Positions 26,201 to 37,946 of a stretch of 64,000 nt of DNA are shown here, in pieces. The stretch lies in NCBI GenBank assembly GCA_030562195.1, contig CM060202.1, positions 15,438,001 to 15,502,000 on the forward strand. Reading direction: 5' to 3'. Positions within the stretch are counted from its first letter, which is position 1. Every line of letters starts with the position of its first letter. The notes below the pieces were generated by a model, which was not told the DNA's origin, ran no database searches, and saw only the letters and a program-made list of their open reading frames with translations. This stretch comes from Nipponacmea schrenckii (taxonomy: Eukaryota; Mollusca; Gastropoda; Lottiidae). Both the position numbers and the translations under genes were made by a program.

Positions 26201-27513
26201 TCCAACTTGTAGTTTTTATATGTCAGTTTAAGCAGAACTGCTAAATTTTTGCTGTAACAGCTGCAAAAGTATGCATCACCAGCGTGATCTGGGTGCTGAG
26301 TGCATATCATCACTCTGTCAATATACAGTACCAACTATTGTCCTTTTTTACAGAGGATTATATAAATTCTGCAATTCATTTGATTGAGATAGATATATAT
26401 ATACAGGTCAGCAATTTCCATGAAAAAATTTGGTTCTGATTATGTAGGACTGCTGTAGCAATATTTCCCACTTGTCAATGATATCCCATACAAGCAATAA
26501 AGTTTTTAGTTTGCTTTCTGATGTATAGTAACTGCACTCTTCTAGTATCTCCTGAAAAACCAGGCATCTGACAACCGTAAATTTCCTTCAATGGTTTTAA
26601 ACAATTATCTGATTAAACAGCCACTCCCTGTTAAATTGGCAAGAAAAACTTAATGGCAAATGATGAAACACCACACTTATGTAATCTCCAGCTCTGACTT
26701 CTGTATCTTGTTGAGCTGTAGAGGCTAATGTTAATAACAAAGGGATATGGAAACTCATGCTAAACCAGTGTTCAGAAAAGCTGACTTGAGATTAGCGGAA
26801 CAGTTGTGTTTAAGACTAGCTTCCTTTACCTCCCTGAAGTAATCGCTTTGAAAAAATTCTTTTTGAAAATTAATCAATTGTGTAAATCTCTCCAGAAGAA
26901 GACAATTTCTTATCAAACTGATGTGTGATGTAGTCTCTACTTGTGACCTAGGCCAGTGCTTCTATAAGAGATTATCTCTTATAACACCCTAAACTAGATT
27001 AAAACTAGTGTTAAATTATTCCCCAAATACCTCAAAGTGTAGTGTTATCCAAGTGTCCCTCAGAACACACTGGTAAAGTAATGTAACACCACAGCCCTCC
27101 CCAAACCTCCAGATTTTACCCAAGTTACCAACAAAACCATCCAATTTTAATGGGAGGGAAACCCCCAAAAACCTCACTAAACACACACAGTTCTGACTTA
27201 AATATATAAGTTATTAATAAGTAACAGAAATATTCTACCTTATAAAGCCAACAAATGTCATTATTAAGGCTCCTTCAAGTATTCCAGCCTGAAAAAGAGA
27301 AAAAAAATTTAATTTCTCATGGTCCACAAATTAGGGTTGGAGAAAAAACTTCTTTCAAACTTTGGGAATTGCCAGATGATAAATTTCACATACCTCTTTA
27401 AAAGCAAACGGCAAGCCCAAAACACCCGCTCCTATGAATGAAATAAAAATATTGGCAAATATCTTAATACTGTTCTTGGATCCACCTGATCCAGAATTCG
27501 TTGGCCCTGCCAT
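17247..27513 (-). CDS. Amino acid transporter, SLC36/AVT3-like (Aa_trans family), 11 TM
   Basis: Exons in order on the minus strand: 27394-27513 (ATG 27511-27513), 27239-27288, 25338-25524, 24378-24443, 24066-24132, 23472-23552, 23078-23155, 20474-20543, 20262-20326, 19818-19884, 19513-19561, 19263-19331, 18958-19031, 17968-18119, 17684-17743, 17247-17424 (stop 17247-17249). Every junction fits in phase except exon 3 to 4: exon 3 ends in phase 0 and exon 4 needs one preceding base, so a short exon of 3n+1 bases seems to be missing. At least 477 residues. TM1 holds GAGVLGLPFAF (residues 28-38), the Aa_trans hallmark. Further helices include LLIDC, DMTIVISQTGFCCAYLIFI, LLPPLILLTLI, FGVVFWFDFE, GFPFFLAIAIYCYEGAGM and IPSFSNLMALIG. 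A long acidic loop (residues ~68-119) follows TM2. Likely a proton-coupled or vacuolar/lysosomal amino acid carrier; the substrate is unknown. Confidence 0.9.
18090..18912 (-). repeat. Minisatellite, ~34 bp, ~21 copies, derived from an intron-exon junction
   Basis: Tandem units of 34-36 bp fill the intron between transporter exons 18958-19031 and 17968-18119 and abut the second of these. On the minus strand each unit reads like TTTTCTAG followed by AATATACTGTCATGTATCAT. The true junction reads TTTTCTAG then AATATATTACGATGTATTAT. The match spans the 3' splice acceptor and about 20 bases of coding exon, so the array looks like an amplification of the junction itself. About 21 CTAG (or TTAG) acceptor-like sites precede the real one. 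Confidence 0.93.
23711..23972. repeat. Minisatellite, 20 bp unit, ~13 copies (intronic)
   Basis: Tandem copies of ATTCTTATTCTAATGTCTGG with scattered substitutions and one 4-bp insertion. It lies in the transporter intron between the exons at 24066-24132 and 23472-23552. Confidence 0.92.
24690..25262. other. Homopolymer-rich stretch, possible low-quality assembly
   Basis: This intronic block is packed with A7-A11 and T7-T9 runs, short G or C runs beside them, and few normal-looking words, unlike the introns on either side. It lies exactly where a short transporter exon should be (between 25338 and 24443). It could be an error-rich gap fill, or simply low-complexity DNA. Confidence 0.4.
25525..27238. 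other. Transporter intron between exons 2 and 3
   Basis: A 1.7 kb intron. The splice from GGCTTTATAAG to the exon beginning at 25524 keeps the frame, reading across GFISVKAML without a gap, so no exon is needed here. Minus-strand open frames at 25519-25810 are not supported by splice sites. A C-rich patch at 27030-27190 has unusual composition for this intron. Confidence 0.6.
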
Positions 27514-27834
27514 CGTTGTTCCCGTGAAATCACTCCGGTCTAATTAATTTCTAATTTCCCTATATATTTTACATGTTTGTTTTGATTATATCGATGTCAA
27601 AATGATATCTGCAACGTGGAAGACAACGCCATCTACTGGGAAAATACCCAGAGATATGTCTATAAGAGAACTTTATAAGAGAATCTTAGAGACAACAATT
27701 AATTCTTTTGTGTTACATACTGGTAGAAAATGAGAGATACTTGATTTATCAGCCGAGACAGACTTTTTTCTCTCATTATCAATACTTTGTTACATATTTA
27801 ATTTAAATATAGAACCACATTTAATGACACTTTA

Positions 27835-28262
27835 TGAATTTGTTATAACATAGGTGCACATTGTATAACACTGTAAAAAATTGTTATAACATAGATGCAC
27901 ATTGTATAACACTGTATAAATTTGTTATAACATAGATGCACATTGTATAACACTGTATAAATTTGTTATAACATGATGCAAAAATTGCATAACACTGTAT
28001 AAATTTGTTATAACATAGATGCACATTGTATAACACTGTATAATTTGTTATAACATAGATGCACATTGTATAACACTGTATAAATTTGTTGTAACATAGA
28101 TGCACATTGTATAACACTGTATAAGTTTGTTATAACATAGATGCACATTGTAAAACACTGTATAAATTTGTTATAACATAGATGCATATTTTATAACACT
28201 GTATAAGTTTGTTATAACACAGATGCATATTTTATATCACTGTATAAGTTTGTTATAACATT
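27835..28262. repeat. Minisatellite, 41 bp unit, ~10 copies, just upstream of the transporter
   Basis: Tandem copies of a 41-bp unit containing CATAGATGCACATTGTATAA and CACTGTATAAATTTGTTATAA. It begins about 320 bp upstream of the transporter ATG (27513, minus strand), so it sits in the proximal promoter or 5' flank. A minus-strand frame (27884-28117) is open only because of the repeat. Confidence 0.92.
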
Positions 28263-29334
28263 TATAACTGTTATATTACAGAAGCATATGTGATAAACAC
28301 ACGAAATATTTATAACAGATTTAATTTGAATTCAGAAATAAATACCTTATCAATCTTTTCGACCTTAAGTCGAGATAACGAACACATTATTTGTTTCGAA
28401 TGTTTTGTTTATAAGAATATTGTGAAGTAATATAGGAATAAGATAAGTGGATGAAGAGTGTGAGTTTACCATGAACTAACTGGTATTTTACAACCGCTAC
28501 AGATTCGACAATCAAAAGGACATCAATGGAGTTGCCGGAGAGGTAAAATGGTTCGCATTAAGCCAATCTTTGCCGTATCTTAACTATGGTCTTCTAAACG
28601 GTTTCGCAACGCATTTTTATCTTCAAGACATCTCGGGTAACCACAAGCTCGGTTGATTCTAAAATCCGGTTTTTGGAAAATGGAGGCAATATTTTCGTTC
28701 TAGGGCACTTGAGCCAATCTATGGAGTTGGAATGTTTTATTACGGAGAGTGTAAAATTCCGAATCCCCGTAGTACTATCCGAATTGGGTCAGAAAAGATT
28801 AAATAAACGATACTAAGGTTGATACTAAAGGTTGGACACAATGTCAGGATCTAAACATTTGACGTCAAAGAAGTTTTTTTAAGTCAATTTAAATATCGTT
28901 TTTTATTGTTAAATGCGATATACTAAATCTTATAATATGAAGTCTGCACCCAGTGAAAATCTTTGAATACATTTAGTTAGACGTCATTTTAATTGCACCA
29001 AGGAAATGTATCATGGCATACCGGGCATAAATTGGCACTTGTGAGACCAGTTTGGTTGGCCACTGTACTTAGGCTACGGACTCCCCTGGCATCTTGCGAC
29101 AATTTCGGAGCAGTCTGTTGTTGCTCTAAAATGATCTCACCTTTTTCTAAAGTTGGAATGGCATGATTTTAGCCTAGTTTTCTGAAAAATTTTATTCCTT
29201 GAAACAATTTAAACGTAAAATATTAAAAATGGTGATTTTAACAAAAAAGTTATTTGTGAAAATTTAATTGTTTAGTATGAATTTTTTTTTATCCTCAGCA
29301 TTTTTTCGCCCAAATTTGATTCGTGAACACATTT
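28263..29334. other. Intergenic, nothing recognised
   Basis: About 1.1 kb between two satellites. There is an ATG followed by five codons and a GTAAAA donor-like site at about 28524-28544, but no matching downstream exon was found. The sequence is otherwise unremarkable. Confidence 0.4.
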
Positions 29335-29745
29335 TATGAAACAGTTTTAATTTGTTATCTTGTAAAATAAGTTTTTTTTTATCACAGTTTTAATTTGTTA
29401 TCACGTAAAATAAGTTTTCTTTTGTATCACAGTTTTAATTTGTTATTACGTAAAATAAGTTTTTTTTATCACAGTTTTAATTTGTTATACGTAAAATAAG
29501 TTTTTTTTATCACAGTTTTAATTTGTTATTACGTAAAATAAGTTTTTTTGTATCACAGTTTTAATTTGTTATTACGTAAAATAAGTTTTTTTGTATCACA
29601 GTTTTAATTTGTTATTACGTAAAATAAGTTTTTTTTGTATCACAGTTTTAATTTGTTATCAGTAAAATAAGTTTTTTTGTATCACAGTTTTAATTTGTTA
29701 TACGTAAAATAAGTTTTTTTGTATCACAGTTTTAATTTGTTATTA
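29335..29745. repeat. Minisatellite, ~43 bp unit, ~10 copies
   Basis: Tandem copies built from TCACAGTTTTAATTTGTTAT, then TACGTAAAATAAG, then a T-run of variable length. Length variation is concentrated in the T-run, as expected for slippage. Two decayed copies continue to about 29785. Confidence 0.92.
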
Positions 29746-29835
29746 TATTGATACATTTTCTTATATCAGTTTTAATTTGTCATATACAAAAGCCTTTTAG
29801 GCACACCTGAAAAAAATAATTTTATTTTTATTTTT

Positions 29836-29932
29836 CATAAAGAAGTTCACAAGTGGATATTTCGGATCCACAAGTCGAAATTTCGGTTTCCACTTGTGGA
29901 ATTTGAAATTTGGACTTATGAACTTCTTTATG
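29836..29932. repeat. 97-bp inverted repeat (hairpin) related to the neighbouring 22-bp satellite
   Basis: Outer arms 29836-29854 and 29914-29932 (CATAAAGAAGTTCACAAGT against its reverse complement) differ at one base. Inside, CCACAAGTCGAAATTTCGG and CCACTTGTGG form a second, smaller inverted repeat. The inner words CGAAATTTCG and ACTTGTGGAAT are the same as those of the satellite that starts 200 bp downstream. Confidence 0.8.
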
Positions 29933-30129
29933 TTGTAAATCTAAACTTACTTTTACGGCATGGAATGAGTCCCGTGAACAATATTTTAAGAGAAATCCTC
30001 GTTTAAGGATTGTGTGATAAAGAAATTAGATTTGTTGTTACTTCCCTTTGACTTTAGATCATCTGTAATACTAAAAAAAAACAACAAACGTGGAATAATT
30101 CAGAGAAAAAAATGTATATATATTTAAGA

Positions 30130-30728
30130 TTTGGAATCCGAATTACGAGTTGTGTAATCCCAAATTTCGGGTTGTCTAATCGCAATTTCGACTTGTGCAA
30201 TCCGAAATTTCGAGTTGTGCAATCCGTAATTTCGAGTTGTGCAATCCGAAATTTCGAGTTGAGCAATCCGAAATTTCGACTTGTGGAATCCAAAACATGT
30301 TGTGGAATCCAAAATTTCGAGTTGTGGAATCCAAAATTTCGAGTTGTGCAATCCGAAATTTCGAATTGAGGAATCCGAAATTTCGAGTTGTGCAATCCGA
30401 ATTTTCGACTTGTGGAATCCAAAATTTTGAGTTGTGTAATCCGAAATTTCGACTTGTGGAATCTGAAATTTGGAGTTGTGCTATCCGAAATTTCGACTTT
30501 AAATGTGGAATCCAAAATTTTGAGTTGTGCAATCCGAAATTTCGATTTGTGCAATCCGAAATTTTGAGTTGTGCTATCCGAAATTTCGACTTGTGGAATC
30601 CAAAATTTTGAGTTGTGCAATCCGAAATTTCGATTAGTGCAATCCGAAATTTCGACTTATGGATCCAAAATTTCGAGTTGTGCAATCCGAAATTTCGACT
30701 TGTGGAATCCAAAATTTTGAGTTGTGCA
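30130..30728. repeat. Satellite, 22 bp unit, ~27 copies, open in several frames on both strands
   Basis: Units alternate loosely between GTTGTGCAATCCGAAATTTCGA and a variant with CTTGTGGAATCCAAAATTTC. Each unit contains the palindrome CGAAATTTCG or a decayed form. Because three units make 66 nt, a stop-free unit yields long frames in any phase: 30054-30620 and 30176-30712 on the minus strand, 30195-30611 on the plus strand. Their 22-residue periodicity shows that they are repeat artefacts rather than genes. Confidence 0.92.
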
Positions 30729-32185
30729 ACATATATTCAGAAAAATATAAATATAATTATTAAGTGTACCTAACAGGCTTTCGTTGTTATGGTATTGTTT
30801 TGTAAACTAGTTTTAATTCTTATTATGTAAAATACACTTTGTAATACAGTATTAATTTGTTAGAATAACGTTTGTATTTTCAATGAAATCAACCCAGTAT
30901 GCTATGATTATCTTGTTTCATCTACTACAGAACCCCAAAATCAAATCGAATATCAATTGGTGCATGAGATGTAGGTCACACGTCAAGGTTTCAAGGTGTG
31001 CTAAATGGTTCTAGGTCACACGACACCATTAAGCCTCATTGAAAAGAGAAAAAATATGAATAAGATTATGTTGGATTTGGGGTTTTCGTCAAAACAGATG
31101 TTAACCAGTCCTGTTTACAGTGTGATGGGTGGGCGAAAACAATCAGACTTGTCGTAGCATGCACCAATTTGTCTTGGTGGATTGAACAATTGGTATTGTA
31201 AGAAACCATATATATCATTCGATATAAATCCTTTTTGTCATCAACATCAACTTCCCTAATCCCAGAGATTACCTTGACATTTTTAGTGCTTGTTTCTGTG
31301 AATAAAAGGCAGTATATAGGAAACAGGGGATTTTAAACATGAAGTAAATTTCGGATTAGATGCATTTATGACTTTATCCCTTTTATATACTGAAAGATTT
31401 AATGGAAAGTGTCAAATGTTCTCATTTTCCTCAAGAACATAGATCCTGTGATTCATTTTGATGAGAATTTCTCGAGTTATATCCTCCATTTTTTTTCATA
31501 CATTTTATACTTTTCGATTTATTGAGGAACTTTATTGATGATTCTGATTTTATTGATGAGTCGGTAAAATGTGATTATAACTAAACATAGTTTTCAATCA
31601 AATAAACATTATTTTTTCAACAATATTTTATTAATTTATTATTGAGAAGGATTAGGGAAAAACATTTGCGAATCTGGCATTCGGTTTCATTTTTTAAATT
31701 AATACGGAAACAATAAATAATATTGAATATGGGGCGCAACCTGTGTGTAACCTAAACTGAGCCAGTACAACGACCAGTGAGATAGACTAACAATAAATGG
31801 TGACAACTGGCGATGTGTAATGGGTTTGTACTTTCTTGATTCCGAGCAAACGTAACGCTCCAACACAATTTGAACTGGTGCTACGGTTGTTTTTGCATGT
31901 GGATATTGGTCCTGAATATACATGTATGTTTATAGTCTTCAGAAGTACTAGAAATGCACGAAAATCGCATCATTCTCCGGCTTAGAATATGTACATGTAT
32001 GTTCTTCTATCTCAAGCAATGACCAGACGTCAATCCAACTTATAATTCAGCACACGCATCGATTTGAAAGCTCAATTTTTAACGTTGAGCTGTGAACACA
32101 TCTACTATTTTGTACATTAATTCAAAGTTTTTAGAGACCCTTTTATAAAAATCCAAGGTCCTTTATTCCATTATAAGTCTTACCT
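30729..32185. other. Intergenic, nothing recognised
   Basis: AT-rich sequence without a recognisable gene. The minus-strand frame 31699-31923 resembles no family. TACATGTATGTT occurs twice (near 31920 and 31990), which may be a trace of a decayed repeat. Confidence 0.4.
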
Positions 32186-32805
32186 AGGCACTGTATTCTG
32201 AGGTACAAATCATATATATAATTCTTCATTCGAAGATACAAATCATACCCAGGTTTTTTATGCTGAGATACAAAGCACACCAAGATTCACAATTCTGAGA
32301 TGCAAATCATACCCAGATTCTTTATTCTGAGATACAAATCTTACCCAGGTTCTTTATCTGAGATACATGTCATGACCAGGTTTTTCTATTCTGGGATACA
32401 TGTCATGACCAGGTTTTTCTATTCTGGGATACATGTCATGACCAGGTTTTACATGTCATGACCAGGTTTTTCAATTCTGAGATACATGTCATGACCAGGT
32501 TTTTTTATTCTGAGATACATGTCATGACCATTTTTTTTTTATTCTGAGATACATGTCATGACCAGGTTTTTCTTTTCCGGGATACAAATCATTCCCAGAA
32601 TCGTTATTATGATATACAAGTCATACCGATACACAGATTCATTATTCTGAGATACAAATCTTACCCAGGTTCTTTATTCTGAGATAAAAATCTTACCCAG
32701 GTTCTTTATTCTAAGACAACTATTCTGAGATACAAGTCATACCCAGATTCTTTATTCTGAAATATAAATCATACTCAGATTCTTTATTCTAAGATACAAA
32801 TCAAA
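32186..32805. repeat. Minisatellite, ~31 bp unit, ~19 copies with two sub-families
   Basis: Tandem copies of ATTCTGAGATACAAATCATA followed by CCCAGGTTCTTT. A central block (about 32355-32580) carries a variant, GATACATGTCATGACCAGG followed by TTTTTCTATTCTG, and is much more uniform than the flanks. This is consistent with a second, local expansion inside an older array. Confidence 0.9.
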
Positions 32806-32811
32806 ATAAAA

Positions 32812-33310
32812 CATGAAATGTGGAGCGTATATTGCCACCAATGTTCGTTCATCCGTCCCCACAATTGCTCGTAAGCGCTCTACAAAGCATAACACTTGCT
32901 GACAGTTTTGGTTATCATACAAGGACGAAAATATTTAATATGAATTGTTGACTAGTTCTTTAAAACACGTTTGATTTGATTTTCGGCTCTTTAACATTCT
33001 ACAAAGCACAATTCTTTATGGATTTTGACGAAACATGCTGAAATTAATTGTTATCACCTAAGGTCGAACCCTAATGAAAATCAAATAAATCAGTAGAAAA
33101 TTGTAACAGTTATAGCCCTTGTTCTTGAAAATGCGTTCGATTTTTAGATCGTAGTCAGTCTACAGTCATTTACGGATTTTGACGAATCTGGATGAAATTG
33201 TTAATTATCAACCAAGGATGAACCTGAACAATATCTATTGAAAATTAGAATTATTGAAAAACATTTAATATGAGTTATTGCCCTTTTCCGTCAAAATGCA
33301 TTTTAATTTT
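32812..33310 (+). repeat. Interspersed repeat copy (shared with 49190-49545, opposite strand)
   Basis: Begins with TGTGGAGCGTATATTGCC, whose reverse complement occurs at 49521-49545. Both copies continue with internal duplicated blocks of the form ACAAAGCACAATTC, then GATTTTGACGAAAC, then TTATCACCTAAGG, then GAAAATCAA. This is a dispersed family with tandem internal structure; no coding capacity is seen. Confidence 0.7.
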
Positions 33311-36225
33311 TAGCAAGGAAAAACTAGAAGTTTTACAAAACAATAGTATTACATGAAGAAGTCCCAAAGAAAGATATTTCAAATATTAAAAATGATAGCT
33401 ACCAGTGGGCGTATATCACTTTACCTTGCAAGCTGTCTTTTAAAAGATAATTCTGATCCGACATTCTATGGCCTGCCAGACCCTTTGAAAGCTATGATGT
33501 TGATGTTGTAGAATACTGCCTAGTATCATTGGCTGTTCAGTGAATGTGCACGAAAAGCGTTTGTACATAGCAAATAATTGAATTTCCTACAAAGAGCTTG
33601 AAGACGTATTTTACTATGAACTCTAAGGATCTCTCTTGCATTTGCATTACTAGTTTGAATGTTATGTTATCATTCGAGAATATATTATAAAGCACTTCTA
33701 TGTAGTATGATTTATCAAATTGAAAAATCATGGAGCAGAAAACAATGCAATAGACAGTCAGTTTAGTAATTGACATTGAACAATAGCCTATTTTACTTCC
33801 AATTCAATTAAAAGTTTTGTCACCCCCAATAAACCACCTACAAATTTTAATGAAATTATGACAAATCTTGAGAAAAGCAATCTTCTCGTCACACCTTTCA
33901 AAATTTTAACAAAACAGTCATTCTTGAATTTATCATTTTCACACAAACTACTCGAAGTAATCTAAAGATTTACGATTTCAAGTGTTCAACGGAATTAAGT
34001 TATTTAATGAAGCGAGTTATTGACTGGCATATAGAGAGTTCGTTAATTCTGGGTCATGACATATAGGTGGACGCCAAGGTGACGTTATGAATCCCATTTT
34101 CTTCATTATATTTATTAAGGAATATGCTAAATCAAATGAATTTTGCACCTTAGAATTTCATCTAAAGAGATTATTGTTGGATACATTTTCGCCTGTTAGA
34201 AAGTCATAATACGATTGACCTAATAATAATATCAATGAAAAAAGAAAAAAAAAATGAAAAGATCAAGTGTAATATTTTATTCAATTTTTTGTCAAAAGCC
34301 TACGATTGGAACATGAATATATGTATACTCTAACTTAAATTTTGAATAACATTTTCTTTATTGGAAAACTTTTATTAATCCAGTAAAAGAAATCGGCGAT
34401 GATGAAGGTACAGAGATTACAAGGTTTTCTGTGAAAAGAAGAGATGTTAAGAAGGGGGTTATAAGTGCACCTTTTCAAGTCCTAGACCACCACTATATTT
34501 ACTGCTAAGTACCCCAGATTCCAATGAAGCAAGACATCCGGATTACTCGCTTGATTGAAAACTTTCATTAATAATACATGTAATAAAAATCTTTTTATAG
34601 TTAATTTCTCTTGATAGATGAAGAAAAATCCTTAATGTTTTTAAGATTTCTTTACGAATGCAACATTGAGAAATTTACATGGCATCACTATTAATTAATG
34701 ACTTCCTGTTACGGACTTATGGTGACTATCAAACTTTTATTTATCAAGCTGTTGAATAGAATTAAAATTTTGTCTAATATTGCATTGAAGTAATTTTTGT
34801 AGCTACTCAATAATAAGTCGTGCTAAATACAGGCGACATATGGTCAAAGTTTGACTGTATCTATAAATTGTCTATGGAACTGACCAAGTACCGTACAAAT
34901 TTGCTCGAATTAGAGATAAAAAAAAAAAACTAAGAACAATTAGTAATTTCTACGAGTGTACACATAATGAAAGCGTCTAAGATGTGCGCGAAAATGTTCT
35001 TTAAATTGTACAGTTAAATACAAGGCACATGGGGCTAAAAAATATTAAGGGGCTGTCCGTTGAAGTTTGGTATCTGGACTAAAAACGTACATTTTCACGG
35101 GTAATATGGTGATAATGATGGCAATAATTGTATGCAGTATTCATAATATTTACTTGAATGGACATCCTATCATTATTCAAATATACATCTGATTGTACCT
35201 CAGTAGACTGAATTCAACATATTTTATTCAACTCTCATGAATTTTAATTTGATTTTATACGGTAGGCCCACATAATTGAAATTTGACTGGGCTGCAATTC
35301 AATGGAGTATAATTCTTTCACAGGTGCAGAGACCTACTTGAATGTGTCAGCGATTAAAGGGTTATGGTGTCTATCGCGAATTTATTGAAATTGAAAATAT
35401 ATTAAAAGGAGGTGGTGATTCAGTATGAAATTGAAGAGAAAGATTTGCTGTGACGCGACCAATTATTAAAAGCAGTACTAATGATGCTTGCTCGGTAATT
35501 TTATTTATCAATCATTTTGAAAAAAGAAAAATAGATAAGTGTTAAAACAAAATCATATCATTGTTAAGTGATGGGAATTTGATGACTTTACATTGATAAT
35601 AAGACCTTATTTATAGCCGTTTGTCAAAAATTTGCCCTCCAGCAAAAAATCAAACTCAGTATCAGATAGAAGTTTAAAGAGATTTAAAAAATTATATTCA
35701 AAAATGAATTGTACATTCAAAATTTCTTTAGAGACTGCACGCTCCATGGGGAAAATTAATAATGGTGCGAAAAATATATAACGAAATAAATTTATTCTGG
35801 TTGTTACAACTGAATAATGATTAACCCCGATTAGAGATCTGTATAAAAACTAAATCTAAAATACAATTGATGGGGTATTGACAATTTTTATAGACGTGAC
35901 ATGAGGTCAACTATAAAATGCTTCATCGAATCGGATTATTTACCATAAAATTGTGTTTTGTGTCTAGCTTTACTTTATTTACTCCCCAATATTCAACTAT
36001 TATGTATCGTGAGAAAGATACCAAGACCGTCAAATAAATCGCTCTATTAAACACTATTGGACTTTTTATGTAGACGAAACAATATACCATTATAGTACTT
36101 CATTGTGTAATATTCAAAAAATGTTTTTTTAAGTTTTCCAAACTCGATAGAGTTCTAGACCTTTGAAACATTGATACAAAAAAAATTAATAAAGTAATCT
36201 TATAAGTCTTCGTCCACTCGTACAG
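33311..36225. other. Intergenic, nothing recognised
   Basis: About 2.9 kb of AT-rich sequence. Open frames such as 33537-33776 on the minus strand have no recognisable features. No tandem repeat or transposon end was seen. Confidence 0.4.
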
Positions 36226-36490
36226 TGTTGAAATAAATAAGGTAAGTTAGTTTTGAAGGTGCCTTCTAGAGCTTTCTATTTCGTCCTAGGACAAATTAAA
36301 GCTCTTATTTAGAGGGGAGGGTCTGTTTGGTGTCATTTTCCCCTTGCGAGTGCGCCTTTGAAGTGTATGTGGTTTTAGTATCAAAAATCTGCACTGTCGA
36401 TCCGAGTTGAAATAAATTAATGTTAAGTTTGTTTTGAAGGTGCTTTCTAGAGCTTTCTATTTTGCCAGAGAACAAATAAAAGCTTTTTTT
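36226..36490. repeat. Direct duplication of ~85 bp
   Basis: Sequence at 36226-36312 and 36408-36490 shares TTGAAATAAAT, TTAGTTTTGAAGGTGC/TTTGTTTTGAAGGTGC, then CTTCTAGAGCTTTCTATTT and a terminal AAGCT plus T-run. The two copies are separated by about 95 bp. It looks like a segmental tandem duplication with partial divergence. Confidence 0.7.
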
Positions 36491-37946
36491 TCTGATCCAT
36501 GTCATTATCTTTGTATGTGCAAAAAGGGTTTAAAATTAATTAAATAATAAATAAAGAATAAAATTTAAAAAAAAAAAACTGGCACATACATTATATTTCT
36601 AGTCCTTCTGAAAATTCAAATTATTTTTTTCACTGTTTTAAAACTTTGCTATGGCTAGATGAACTAAAATATATCTAAAGGTTTTCATTTCCGAAATTGG
36701 CGGAATCAGATCAATGCGGTAATATATTGCAGTTCAATGTCTGTACGTCGAATATTACCTGTTGAGAATTGAAGCCAAATCAAATGAACAACAAATTTAT
36801 AACCTCGAATACCGCCGGCAAAGGAAACGCCAGGTGCTTCGTGTGGGGTGGATAATTAAATTCAAATCTTCGGCTAAAGTTTATGATATTTGTAATTGGC
36901 TCACCGCTTGTCGGCGTTTTAATCCATTCAGTCTACTGTATGGGACATGTTGATGTTGAATAAATGGGATGTAGACCAGATTTTACCAGGAAATCTTCAA
37001 TTTCATAGATGGCTTTATGTAGAATAAATAACAATATTTTATGGATTTCATTGCATTATTAATTATGATAAGGGAAATGTAGAGCGAGACAATGAAGAAT
37101 AATTAATTCGCCCATGTACATCAAATATATTGTGATGATTTGATGATATATATTAAATTTGTTGATGATTTCAATTAAATAAAGTTATCTTTTCAAGATG
37201 AAATCCAACATCTACAAAAAACTGACTAACAAAAAAGACGACCACGTTTCCGGACAGTAACCTTATTTGCTATACAGAAGATTCCCGATACTAATACGTC
37301 CTAACTTAAATGGTGTACGTTGCAATACGTTCCTGAAACTATAGCAAACCGAAAATAACGCCATGTCAAGTTATAGTGATTTCAAATTGACAGTGACAGT
37401 CAATTTTCCATCCGAAGATATTTTGTCGATACCAAAAACATAAAATGAGTTTGCATTATGTTATGTAAACGTTTAGAATGGTTTTGACTATAAAAATTAA
37501 CGGTTTGATTTTTTGGCTTAAGACTTTTTTGGGTGTCATTCTCTAGGCATAGTTTGTTTAATTATTAAAATCAAGTACACTATTTTTAATGTTTGAAATC
37601 GTACCCTGGCGTGTAAAGATATACTTGGTGGATATTACTCTATAGAACTGACAAATCAGAACGTTATGTATTCATATTAATATTTATTCAATTCATATAC
37701 AAATTGAGTTTGGCATCACAGTCACACAGGAGTAGAAACATCATATATTTATTTATCTAAATGTTTTTTCTCCGAGGTAAACAATATAAATAAATAATAA
37801 ACATAAACAAATTTCACAAAAATAAATTTCTTGCACAATAATTTCTCACATAAACATATAAATAATATGTATTGCATGAAGTCCACTTTATTTGTTCGTA
37901 ATGGTTTTGGAAAATATTTATATAGTTGAGTAAAATGAAATAACAG
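36491..37946. other. Intergenic / 3' flank of FAM181
   Basis: No gene recognised. The frame 36762-36953 is short and without a domain. The segment from about 37700 to 37946 would carry the FAM181 3' UTR; TTTATT on the plus strand (AATAAA on the minus) occurs repeatedly there. Confidence 0.45.

Noticed and set aside
27835..28262. CRISPR-like array
   Set aside because: Units are directly contiguous without unique spacers; this is a minisatellite in a eukaryotic genome. The same holds for the other tandem arrays.
28524..28544. ATG plus five codons and a donor-like GTAAAA
   Set aside because: Too short, and no downstream exon could be joined.
30054..30712. Long open frames on both strands (138-188 codons)
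   Set aside because: They lie wholly in the 22-bp satellite, show a 22-residue period and occur in several phases on both strands, so they are repeat artefacts.
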